35,590 nucleotides of DNA, taken from NCBI GenBank assembly GCA_023435435.1, contig JAEYRW010000132.1, positions 1 to 35,590 of the forward strand, written 5' to 3'. The notes under the pieces are model-generated. The model had not been told where the DNA came from. It saw only the letters and a program-made list of their open reading frames with translations, and searched no databases. The stretch is from Bacillota bacterium. Its GTDB lineage: Bacteria; Bacillota; Clostridia; Christensenellales; Aristaeellaceae. Position numbers and translations under genes: made by a program. Shown here one piece after another: positions 22,866 to 29,215 of this stretch. Within the stretch, counting starts at the first letter, position 1. Every line of letters starts with the position of its first letter.

Positions 22866-23195
22866 CTTTTGCGGTCGGCGAATGCATTTTAATAAAACAG
22901 ACTCCTGACTTTTATGTGAAATATATACCATAGTCTATTATAAACAGGGCGTAGATGTCGAAATTCCCCAATGAATGTGCCCGGTTGCTCCACGGATTTT
23001 TCGGCGCCAATCCGGCCCGATCACGGGCTTGCGCGCCGCCGCCATTGTTCCGCAAGCGTCCGCCTGTGTTTTTAAACTCCGAGCCTGCGTGCCGGGAGGC
23101 CTCGAGAAGGGGGAGCATCATCTTTCGCGCCTGCGGAACGCTTACGCGCCGCGTTTCCGCGCGCAATCCGGCGAGAAATGGACGGCGTGAAGAAC
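22866..23195. other. Non-coding stretch of about 330 bases
   Basis: No gene is supported here. The left part (22866-22945) is AT-rich and contains a minus-strand TATAAT (22942-22937) that may belong to the GNAT promoter, without a good -35. The right part is GC-rich, with a short GCCCG/CGGGC hairpin near 23017. A minus-strand open frame crosses it but has no ribosome site and a composition unlike its neighbours. Confidence 0.4.
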
Positions 23196-23230
23196 GCGCT
23201 TTGCGCATTGCCGGTCATTGCGCAAAGCGC
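23196..23230 (-). terminator. Inverted repeat after the GNAT gene, probable terminator
   Basis: GCGCTTTGCGCA (23196-23207) and TGCGCAAAGCGC (23219-23230) are perfect 12-base inverted repeats around an 11-base loop, directly after the GNAT stop at 23233. The T tract is poor (GTTCTTC on the minus strand), so it may act as an mRNA 3' stabiliser as much as a terminator. Confidence 0.5.
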
Positions 23231-23232
23231 CC

Positions 23233-23724
23233 TTACAGCTTCAACTCCATGCAGACGGAGTTTTCGAGGCCCCGGTACTGCCCATAGTTTTCAATGATTT
23301 GAAAGCCAAGCCCCAGATAGAGCGCCTGTGCGGGCGCCAGCGCCTTTCCCGTCTCCAGGATCAGTCGCTTGAAGCCGCGCGCGCGGGCCTCCGCCGCGAG
23401 CGCATTGACGATGCGCGCGCCGATTTTTTTACCCCGGCACTCCGGGCGCACAAACATGCGCTTCAGTTCCGCCGTTTCGTCTCCGTGCCCTTTGATGCCG
23501 CCGCACCCCACCGCTTGGTCTCCTTCGAGCACGAGCGCCACCGCGAGAAGGTCTGCCGTCTTATTATATTGATCGTAAAAAGCGCGCTGCTTTTCGCGCC
23601 CGGACACCGCGTCCAGGTATTCGTCCAGCGCGCGGCAAAGCGCCTGAAACCGCGCGTCGTCCGCTCTGACCAACTCGATGTGCGTCTCATCCGCCTGCGG
23701 GACAGCCGTCCATTTTTCATTCAT
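23233..23724 (-). CDS. GNAT-family N-acetyltransferase
   Basis: A 163-residue acyltransferase. The core reads ALVLEGDQAVGCGGIKGHGDETAELKRMFV, then the acetyl-CoA loop RPECRGKKIGARIVNALAAEA, and FKRLILETGKALAPAQALYLGLGFQIIENYG. The TAELKRMFVRP.CRGK pattern is common in small GNATs of soil and gut Gram-positives. The start at 23724 follows AGGAGGAAAAGACCG. It overlaps the end of the GtrA-like gene by 8 bases and is probably co-transcribed from the promoter at 24190-24218. Confidence 0.83.
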   Translation of the reverse strand: MNEKWTAVPQADETHIELVRADDARFQALCRALDEYLDAVSGREKQRAFYDQYNKTADLLAVALVLEGDQAVGCGGIKGHGDETAELKRMFVRPECRGKKIGARIVNALAAEARARGFKRLILETGKALAPAQALYLGLGFQIIENYGQYRGLENSVCMELKL

Positions 23725-24163
23725 CGGTCTTTTCCTCCTCCATCCGCGTGCCGATTTCGCCGCGGAATACATAAAATCGCTGGTAAAGAAATTCTGTAAT
23801 GAAATTGATGAGGAGTGTCGCGAGAAACACGAGATTGTAGGCGAGCGCGTTGGCCGGATAAACGACTTCGGTCAGGAAATCACCGACGATGGTCGAAACG
23901 GGCGTGAACACCGCGTAATAGCAGAAGACCTTGAACATGGCGCGCGGGATGTTTGCCGCGGACTGAAATGTGAAGCGCCTGTTGAGTGTGAAATTCCAAA
24001 CCACCGACGCGATGAGCGCCGGAAGGTAGCACGCCCAGTAACCGAAGCCGGGCACGGGTCCGAGCAGATAGAAGATGCCCGTTTCGATGCCGCCCGCCGA
24101 GATGGAAAACAGCCCGAATTTCACGAACCGCCAGGCGTCCTGTCGCGCGTTCCCCTTGTTCAT
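23717..24163 (-). CDS. GtrA-like membrane protein
   Basis: A 148-residue protein with four predicted helices. FVKFGLFSISAGGIETGIFYLL and YWACYLPALIASVVWNFTLNRRFTF contain the GtrA hallmark of an N-terminal FxxxG helix and W-N-F-x-x-N-R-x-F-T-F. YYAVFTPVSTIVGDFLTEVV and YNLVFLATLLINFITEFLYQRFYVF follow. GtrA-family proteins take part in moving lipid-linked sugars across the membrane for cell-envelope glycosylation; no glycosyltransferase is adjacent here. Start at 24163 with GCGGAGGACGT upstream. Confidence 0.85.
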   Translation of the reverse strand: MNKGNARQDAWRFVKFGLFSISAGGIETGIFYLLGPVPGFGYWACYLPALIASVVWNFTLNRRFTFQSAANIPRAMFKVFCYYAVFTPVSTIVGDFLTEVVYPANALAYNLVFLATLLINFITEFLYQRFYVFRGEIGTRMEEEKTDE

Positions 24164-24189
24164 ACGTCCTCCGCTGTGGCTTTTGGCCT

Positions 24190-24218
24190 ATTTTACCACG
24201 CGCGAGCCCGCAAAGCAA
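24190..24218 (-). promoter_or_regulatory. Promoter of the GtrA-like/GNAT pair
   Basis: Minus-strand TTGCTT (24218-24213), 17 bases, TAAAAT (24195-24190), about 27 bases before the ATG at 24163. Confidence 0.55.
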
Positions 24219-24314
24219 CGTCGGTTTTCATCCGCACCGCATTGCGGCGCGGATACCCGGCATGGGCGAAGAGGATTACGGCATCGGCCCTTTGTCGGCG
24301 CCCGAACCATCGCC

Positions 24315-25532
24315 TTAACTCTCCGCCACCGTGCGCCCGATGGACGCCGCCTTCCCGTCCGAGGAAAGCAGCCCCCGCAGCCGCGGCGAATCGAGCGCGC
24401 CGCCGCCCTGATACCGGCCCGCACAGGTGATGAAGGGGATGCAGCGCTTAAGTGAGACGCGCATCTTTCGCAGTGTCTCGTGGGTAAGGACGCAATACCT
24501 GCGGGCCTCGAGGATGCGCCGCGCGTAGGTGAGTCCGATTCCCGGCACGCGCAGAAGCGTCTCATAGTCCGCCGTGTTCACCTCCACAGGGTACATTTCC
24601 AGGTGCCGGAGCGCCCAGGCAGACTTCGGGTCCATGTCCTCCTCCAGCGTTGCCGCACCCTCCGGGGTCACGTCGTCGGGGGAAAAGCCGTACAGCGCGA
24701 TGAGCCGGTCTGCCTGATAGAGCCGCGCCACCCGCCAGACGGGGGTCTGCGCAAGGGGAAGCTCAGGGTATCCCTTCGCCTCGTGGGCGTACCCGAACGC
24801 GGTATAGTAAACCCGCCTGAGGCCGTACGTCCGGTACAGCGCGCTTGAGAGCGTCAGGATGGTCCGGTCGTCCTCGCCGATGGCGCCCGCCATGAGCTGG
24901 GTGGTCTGGGAGCGCGCGAAGCGCCGGTTGTCCTCCCGGGCGGCGCGAATCTGGCCGGAGATGGCGCGCATGGGGGAGAGGATGAGCGCTCGGCTCTTTT
25001 GTTTCGCCACGCGCTGATACCCCGCGCTGTTGGCGACCTCAATGTTTACGCTGAGTCTGCTGGCGTATTGCCCTGTGCGCGCGATGAGGCCCGGATCGGC
25101 GCCCGGCATTACCTTCGCGTGGATGTAGCCGCCGTAATAGAGCTCCTCTCGCATGATCCGCGCCGTCTCCGCCAGCCGCTCCTGGGTGTGGTCCGCGTTT
25201 TTGAGGATTGCGGAGGAGATGAAGACGCCCCGGCCGTTTTTCTCCGCCTGTGTAACCGCGATCCGCGCAAGTTCCCGGGGCTCCAGCGCGTAAGGCGCCT
25301 TGTCGTCCCGGCTCGCCCGGAGCGCGCAGTAGGCGCAGTTGAAGACGCAGTGTCCGGCGAGGCAGAGCTTCGGTACCTTCGCGCTCTGCGGCCGTCCATG
25401 AATGCCGGCGGCGCACAGAAGCGCCGTCTGCTCCGCGTCCGCGTCGCCGGAAACCTCAAAGCCCGCGTCCTCCGCCATCCGCTTTACGAGCGCAGCCCCC
25501 TCGGGCCTTTCCCGCAGGATCACCGCCGCCAT
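24315..25532 (-). CDS. Putative DNA modification/repair radical SAM protein
   Basis: A 405-residue protein. The [4Fe-4S] motif CxxxCxxC is in GHCVFNCAYCALR. The barrel includes GRGVFISSAILKNADHTQE, YYGGYIHAKVMPGADP and LSVNIEVANSAGYQ. The C-terminus has a helix-hairpin-helix DNA-binding unit (VNTADYETLLRVPGIGLTYARRILEARR). This architecture belongs to the family annotated as putative DNA modification/repair radical SAM proteins; its chemistry is not established. The ATG at 25532 was chosen for GAGGAG 8 bases upstream; a GTG at 25538 sits too close. A perfect SOS box overlaps the predicted transcription start, which supports a role in the DNA-damage response. Confidence 0.85.
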   Translation of the reverse strand: MAAVILRERPEGAALVKRMAEDAGFEVSGDADAEQTALLCAAGIHGRPQSAKVPKLCLAGHCVFNCAYCALRASRDDKAPYALEPRELARIAVTQAEKNGRGVFISSAILKNADHTQERLAETARIMREELYYGGYIHAKVMPGADPGLIARTGQYASRLSVNIEVANSAGYQRVAKQKSRALILSPMRAISGQIRAAREDNRRFARSQTTQLMAGAIGEDDRTILTLSSALYRTYGLRRVYYTAFGYAHEAKGYPELPLAQTPVWRVARLYQADRLIALYGFSPDDVTPEGAATLEEDMDPKSAWALRHLEMYPVEVNTADYETLLRVPGIGLTYARRILEARRYCVLTHETLRKMRVSLKRCIPFITCAGRYQGGGALDSPRLRGLLSSDGKAASIGRTVAES

Positions 25533-25551
25533 TGCCACATCTCCTCACATA

Positions 25552-25565
25552 CGAACGTTTGTTCG
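25552..25565. promoter_or_regulatory. LexA (SOS) operator
   Basis: CGAACGTTTGTTCG fits the Gram-positive LexA consensus CGAACN4GTTCG on all defined positions. It lies 20 bases upstream of the radical SAM start codon and covers the predicted transcription start of the promoter at 25571-25599, an ideal repressor position. Confidence 0.85.
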
Positions 25566-25570
25566 ATATG

Positions 25571-25599
25571 AGCATAAACCGGATCGGGGCTGGTGTCAA
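25571..25599 (-). promoter_or_regulatory. Promoter of the SOS-controlled radical SAM gene
   Basis: Minus-strand TTGACA (25599-25594), exactly 17 bases, TATGCT (25576-25571). The predicted start near 25564 falls in the LexA box. Confidence 0.7.
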
Positions 25600-25635
25600 G
25601 AGCGTCGGACCATATTTAAACTGATGTTCGATTAT

Positions 25636-25658
25636 GAAAAGGGCGCGCATCGCGCGCC
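25636..25658 (-). terminator. Intrinsic terminator downstream of pyrE
   Basis: On the minus strand GGCGCGC and GCGCGCC (25658-25642) pair over 7 bases with a GAT loop, followed by CTTTTC. It lies 57 bases after the pyrE stop. Confidence 0.6.
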
Positions 25659-25714
25659 GGAACAATTCTGTTCGAATGTAAAGAAAGAAATGCCGAAGGT
25701 GTCTGGAGAGGGGG

Positions 25715-26247
25715 TCAATCAAGACTGACGGTTTTTTTGATGTCATCCATCGTAAAGGCGGGCTTCAACGTCAGGGATTCCGCGGCAAGAACGTCGAATG
25801 CGGCATTGTTCCTAAGGATGACGCACAAAACCGTGTCGATCACGGCCCCCCATTTTCTGAGTTCCCCGGCACTCTCGACGATCTGACCTCCGGTCGTTAC
25901 GACGTCCTCTTTTATGCAGACCTTTTTGCCACTTACATTGCCGCCTTCCGCCAATTTGCATGTGCCGTATTCCTTTGCTTTTTCCGGACAAAGGCGGCCG
26001 GCAAGCCACTTTCGATGGACAGCGCCGTAACAACGGGAATTCCGCCCATTTCAAGGCCGGCGAGAAGTTCTGTCCCGATCGGAATCAACGGACACATTTC
26101 CTTGGCGATCGCCCGCAGCAGCACGGGATCGGATTCAAACATGTATTTGTCAAAATATTCGTTTGAAGTCTGGCCGGAACGCAGCAAGAACATGCCCGTC
26201 AGGTGAGAAGCGGAACAGATTCTGGCCGCAATTTCATATTTTCCCAT
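25715..26247 (-). pseudogene. pyrE: Orotate phosphoribosyltransferase, broken by one frameshift
   Basis: The enzyme makes orotidine monophosphate from orotate and PRPP. The first frame gives MGKYEIAARICSASHLTGMF..., GQTSNEYFDKYMFESDP, LAGLEMGGIPVVTALSIES and FVRKK, then runs into unrelated residues and a stop at 25933. Homology resumes in the next frame as AKEYGTCKLAEGGNVSGKKV, the PRPP loop CIKEDVVTTGGQI, and TMDDIKKTVSLD to the stop at 25715. The break is at a run of five A on the coding strand (25983-25979) where six would restore one frame of 177 residues. Everything else is intact, so the change is recent, a sequencing error, or a slippage site. GGGAGGAATTCCG precedes the start at 26247. 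It stands alone, not in a pyr operon. Confidence 0.8.
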
Positions 26248-26340
26248 CGGAATTCCTCCCATCATTTTCACTGCGCTCCCCGCGCGGCCGCATTTCCGGG
26301 CGTATGGGGTCTTCGAAGTGTCCAAGCCCCCCGCGCGGCC

Positions 26341-27387
26341 TCAATTATCCAGACTCCCTTCCTCAAAAAACATGCGGAACGCGCTCGGCACCGCGTAGAC
26401 TTCCGCAATGGTTTTCCCGTCCGCCCACACAAACGCTTCCGGTCGCGCGGCGCATTCGATGAAGTAGCAGGTCATGTCCCAGATCATGTGCGTAAAAACG
26501 TGGGTCCGCGCGACGGATTTCAGAAGCCGCGCGGGCCTCGCGCCCCATTCCGCCGCGCGGTCGAGGGCCTGCTGCTCGTTCAGCGCCTCCGGCACATTGG
26601 GAAGCTCCCACAATCCCGCCAGCAGTCCGCGCTTGGGCCTTTGCCGGATCGCCGCCGCGTCGCAGCAGGTCAGCATGAAAACCGTCACCTTCTGTTCCCG
26701 CCGCGGGCGCTTTTCCAGCCGGACGGGATAGCGCGCGACCGTGCCTGTGTTTCTGGCGTGACACAGCGCCGCCGCGGGGCAGATTTCGCACTTGGGTGCG
26801 CCGTTTGGCAGGCACACCGTCGCGCCGAGTTCCATAAGCGCCTGGGTGAACGCCCCGGCGGCCTCCGCCGGATAGAGGGCGGCCAGCGCTTCTGTGACGC
26901 TTTTTTTTGTTTGGGGCAGGTCGACGGCTTCCTCGATCCCCGCAATCCGTGCCGCGATGCGCAGCACGTTTCCGTCCACCGCGGGGGCGGGCCGCCCAAA
27001 GCAGATGGAAGCCACCGCACCCGCCGTGTACGGCCCGATGCCCGGCAGCCTTCGCAGCCCATCGCATGTGTCCGGGAAAGCGCCGCCCATTTCGCGGACG
27101 ACGATCCGGGCGGCTTTTTGCAGGTTCCGCGCCCGGCTGTAGTACCCGAGGCCCTCCCACAGTTTGTTGACCTTCTCCTCGTCCGCGTCCGCCAGCGCGG
27201 AAAGCGTCGGGAGCGCCGCGAGAAAGCGTTCAAAGTACCCCTTGACCACCTCCGCGCGGGTCTGCTGCAGCATGATTTCGGAGACGAGCACCCGGTAGGG
27301 ATCGCTGTCCCGCCGCCACGGGAGGTCGCGGGCGTTTTGTGCATACCAGTCGAGCAGAATTTGCGTCAGGTCGCGGTTCAGTTCCAA
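26341..27387 (-). CDS. mutY: A/G-specific adenine DNA glycosylase
   Basis: A 348-residue base-excision enzyme removing adenine mispaired with 8-oxoguanine. It shows DLPWRRDSDPYRVLVSEIMLQQTRAEVV with the catalytic Glu, the helix-hairpin-helix LRRLPGIGPYTAGAVASICFG followed by the catalytic Asp in PAVDGNVLRI, and a [4Fe-4S] Cys set ending KCEICPAAALC. The first Cys spacing is seven residues, where E. coli MutY has six. A C-terminal NUDIX-like 8-oxoG recognition part (KVTVFMLTCCD, GLLAGLWELPNVPE, FTHMIWDMTCYFIEC) completes it. The start is taken as TTG at 27387, 7 bases after AAAGGAG; no ATG is suitably placed. It is divergent from the methyltransferase-like gene. Confidence 0.92.
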   Translation of the reverse strand: MELNRDLTQILLDWYAQNARDLPWRRDSDPYRVLVSEIMLQQTRAEVVKGYFERFLAALPTLSALADADEEKVNKLWEGLGYYSRARNLQKAARIVVREMGGAFPDTCDGLRRLPGIGPYTAGAVASICFGRPAPAVDGNVLRIAARIAGIEEAVDLPQTKKSVTEALAALYPAEAAGAFTQALMELGATVCLPNGAPKCEICPAAALCHARNTGTVARYPVRLEKRPRREQKVTVFMLTCCDAAAIRQRPKRGLLAGLWELPNVPEALNEQQALDRAAEWGARPARLLKSVARTHVFTHMIWDMTCYFIECAARPEAFVWADGKTIAEVYAVPSAFRMFFEEGSLDN

Positions 27388-27413
27388 TGGAATTCTCCTT
27401 TCGCGCGCGCGTA

Positions 27414-27442
27414 TTGACACCGCGCCGCGCAGGACATACAAT
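27414..27442 (+). promoter_or_regulatory. Strong promoter of the UroD-like gene
   Basis: TTGACA (27414-27419), 17 bases, TACAAT (27437-27442). The predicted start near 27449 rules out initiation codons before that point for the downstream gene. Confidence 0.75.
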
Positions 27443-27467
27443 GTGTGACAGGATGGAGGGGATGTTT

Positions 27468-28532
27468 GTGGGTAAGCGGGAGAACCTCGTTTCGCTGCTC
27501 AGGCGGCGCGGTTTTTCGGAATTTCCGGTGCAGTTCAGCCTTTGCCCCGCGCTGGAGAAGCGCTATCGGGCGGAGACGGGCTCCGATCTGGGCTATGAGG
27601 AGTATTTCGGCTTTTCGGAAAGGAGCATCCCCGGTCCGCGCACGCCGCCCCAGGACGAGCGCATCTTCCTGCCCTATTACCGCCAGCCACTCAAGCCGGG
27701 CGCGACCATCGACCTCTGGGGCGTCGCCCACGAGCCGGGCAGCGCCGCCGCCATGCACATGACATACATGCGCAATCCCCTGCGCGACGCGGACAGCCTG
27801 GAGGAGATTCAGTCCTACCCTTATCCGGACTATGCCCATGCGGACACGTCCCACATGCGCGCGGCGGCGGACGCGCTCCACGCCCGGGGGCTCGCGGCCA
27901 CGGGCAACATGCAGTGTACCGTCTGGGAAACCGCGTGGTACATGCGGGGCATGGAAAACCTGATGGTGGACATGCTGGAGGACGATCCCAAGGCGGAATG
28001 CCTCCTCAATATCGTCACCGACCGCGCGGTAAAGCGCGCCGAAGCGTTCGCCCGGGCAGGTGCCGACCTTCTGTATCTGGGGGACGACGTGGGCATGCAG
28101 CGCACGCCCATGATGAGCATGTCCCTCTATTCGGACTGGCTCAAGCCGCGGCTCAAGCGCGTCATCGACGCCGCGCGTGCCGTCAAGCCGGACATTGTGG
28201 TTCTATATCACTCCTGTGGCTTCGTCACGCCCTTCATTCCCCACCTCATCGAGGTGGGGGTGGACGTTCTCAATCCCGTGCAGCCCGAGTGCATGGATTT
28301 TCAAGAAATACACGCGGAATTCGGACGCGCGCTGTCCTTCCACGGCACCGTCGGTACCCAGACCACCATGCCCTTCGGCACGCCCGGGGAGGTCAAGAAA
28401 ACCGTCTGGAAAAACGCCGAAGCAGCGGGAAACGCGGGCGGTCTTTGGGTCGCGCCCACGCACCTTCTGGAGCCGGAGGTGCCTTGGGAGAACGTCGTTG
28501 CCTACGTAGAGGCGTGCCGCGCGCTGTCCTGA
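27468..28532 (+). CDS. Uroporphyrinogen decarboxylase-family protein (MtaA-like methyltransferase)
   Basis: About 354 residues with the UroD barrel. It shows LWGVAHEPG, TGNMQCTVWETAWYMRGMEN, LLYLGDDVGMQRTPMMS, and LYHSCGFVTPFIPHLIEVGVDVLNPVQPECMDF. The HSCG motif and the later Cys are the zinc ligands of corrinoid/coenzyme M-type methyltransferases, which argues against heme synthesis. SFHGTVGTQTTMPFGTPGEV is the typical C-terminal part. No corrinoid protein gene is adjacent, so the methyl donor is unknown. Start: GTG at 27468 is 7 bases after GGAGGG; an ATG at 27462 is possible but nearly abuts the site. The last 31 bases overlap the end of a convergent small gene. Confidence 0.8.
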   Translation: MGKRENLVSLLRRRGFSEFPVQFSLCPALEKRYRAETGSDLGYEEYFGFSERSIPGPRTPPQDERIFLPYYRQPLKPGATIDLWGVAHEPGSAAAMHMTYMRNPLRDADSLEEIQSYPYPDYAHADTSHMRAAADALHARGLAATGNMQCTVWETAWYMRGMENLMVDMLEDDPKAECLLNIVTDRAVKRAEAFARAGADLLYLGDDVGMQRTPMMSMSLYSDWLKPRLKRVIDAARAVKPDIVVLYHSCGFVTPFIPHLIEVGVDVLNPVQPECMDFQEIHAEFGRALSFHGTVGTQTTMPFGTPGEVKKTVWKNAEAAGNAGGLWVAPTHLLEPEVPWENVVAYVEACRALS

Positions 28533-28771
28533 GGGTCCTCTTCCTCCCAGTCCCGCAGCACGACCTCGTAGGCGGCGATCATGGCGCGCATCTCGGCGTC
28601 CTTGACCTCGCTGCGCCCCTCCCAGTTGTTGCCATGCGCCACGTAGAGAGATTCGATCAGTTCCCGCAGGAACCGCTTCGTGAGGTCGCGGTCGGTTTTC
28701 CTCCGGTCCGCCATGTGCGCGTAATAGGTTTCGAAATATTTGTCGTAGATCTGGTCGATTCCGTCTTGCAT
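28502..28771 (-). CDS. Small acidic hypothetical protein
   Basis: An 89-residue helical protein, unrecognised. It has charged, coiled-coil-like composition (DQIYDKYFETYYAHMADRRK, RDLTKRFLRELIESLYVAHG) and an acidic tail (DWEEEDPQDSARHAST). Start at 28771 is preceded by GGGAAGTGTTTAT; a start at 28786 has no ribosome site. Its 3' end overlaps the convergent methyltransferase-like gene by 31 bases. No membrane segment or signal peptide. Confidence 0.6.
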   Translation of the reverse strand: MQDGIDQIYDKYFETYYAHMADRRKTDRDLTKRFLRELIESLYVAHGNNWEGRSEVKDAEMRAMIAAYEVVLRDWEEEDPQDSARHAST

Positions 28772-28850
28772 ATAAACACTTCCCATTGATTCGATGACAA
28801 CATTCTAGCACGCGGACGCCGCGCGAGGCAAACGCGGCGGAGAGATTTAA

Positions 28851-28899
28851 CGCACATGCAAAAAGAAGCCGGCCAGACCGGCTTCTTTTTGCATGTGCG
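28851..28899. terminator. Very long perfect hairpin, bidirectional terminator
   Basis: Perfect 22-base arms (28851-28872 and 28878-28899) surround the loop CCAGA. Each arm carries a five-base A or T run next to AGAAGCCGG/CCGGCTTCT. On the minus strand it follows the small membrane peptide gene by 6 bases and ends in TTTTTGCATG. The arm length is well beyond that of a usual terminator. Confidence 0.7.
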
Positions 28900-28905
28900 C
28901 GCGCC

Positions 28906-28980
28906 TTATCGCGTGGAGACGTGTACGAACCGCACGATGAACGCCACCAAAAGGATCCACCCGACGATCCACCAGACCAT
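28906..28980 (-). CDS. 24-residue single-pass membrane peptide
   Basis: A small open frame beginning MVWWIVGWILL and ending VRFVHVSTR. It is almost entirely one hydrophobic helix with a basic end, which predicts a single membrane segment with the positive end in the cytosol. CGGGGTGG lies 5 bases before the ATG at 28980, and a minus-strand TATACT (29003-28998) would start transcription near 28991. A strong hairpin terminator follows 6 bases after the TAA. Promoter, ribosome site, hydrophobic frame and terminator together make a compact unit. No homologue is known to me, and a chance frame is possible. Confidence 0.5.
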   Translation of the reverse strand: MVWWIVGWILLVAFIVRFVHVSTR

Positions 28981-29124
28981 GCAACCACCCCGGTATCAGT
29001 ATAGGCGGTTGCGGGGAAGGCATACCTGTGAGGTCGGGCAAATCCGCGTCCGGTCCGTCGCATACTTCGGATCAGACGGTTTCACAACCGCGAACTGTCC
29101 ACAAATCATAGACTGGGAAAATGT

Positions 29125-29165
29125 AAAAAAGGAAGGCCTCCGGGTGATTGGTTTCGATGGAAGCC
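29125..29165 (-). terminator. Probable terminator of the diguanylate cyclase gene
   Basis: On the minus strand GGCTTCC (29165-29159) pairs with GGAGGCC (29141-29135) over 7 positions including one G-U, with a 17-base loop, then TTCCTTTTTTAC. It lies about 50 bases after the gene's stop. Confidence 0.5.
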
Positions 29166-29215
29166 GGGTTTCGCTCCGGCGATATGTGCCATTTTTTGCA
29201 AAAGGGCTCAATTCA

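Noticed and set aside
24235..24262. CCGC/GCGG hairpin between the GtrA-like and radical SAM genes
   Set aside because: A 9-pair stem is present but no T tract follows on either strand, so termination is not supported.
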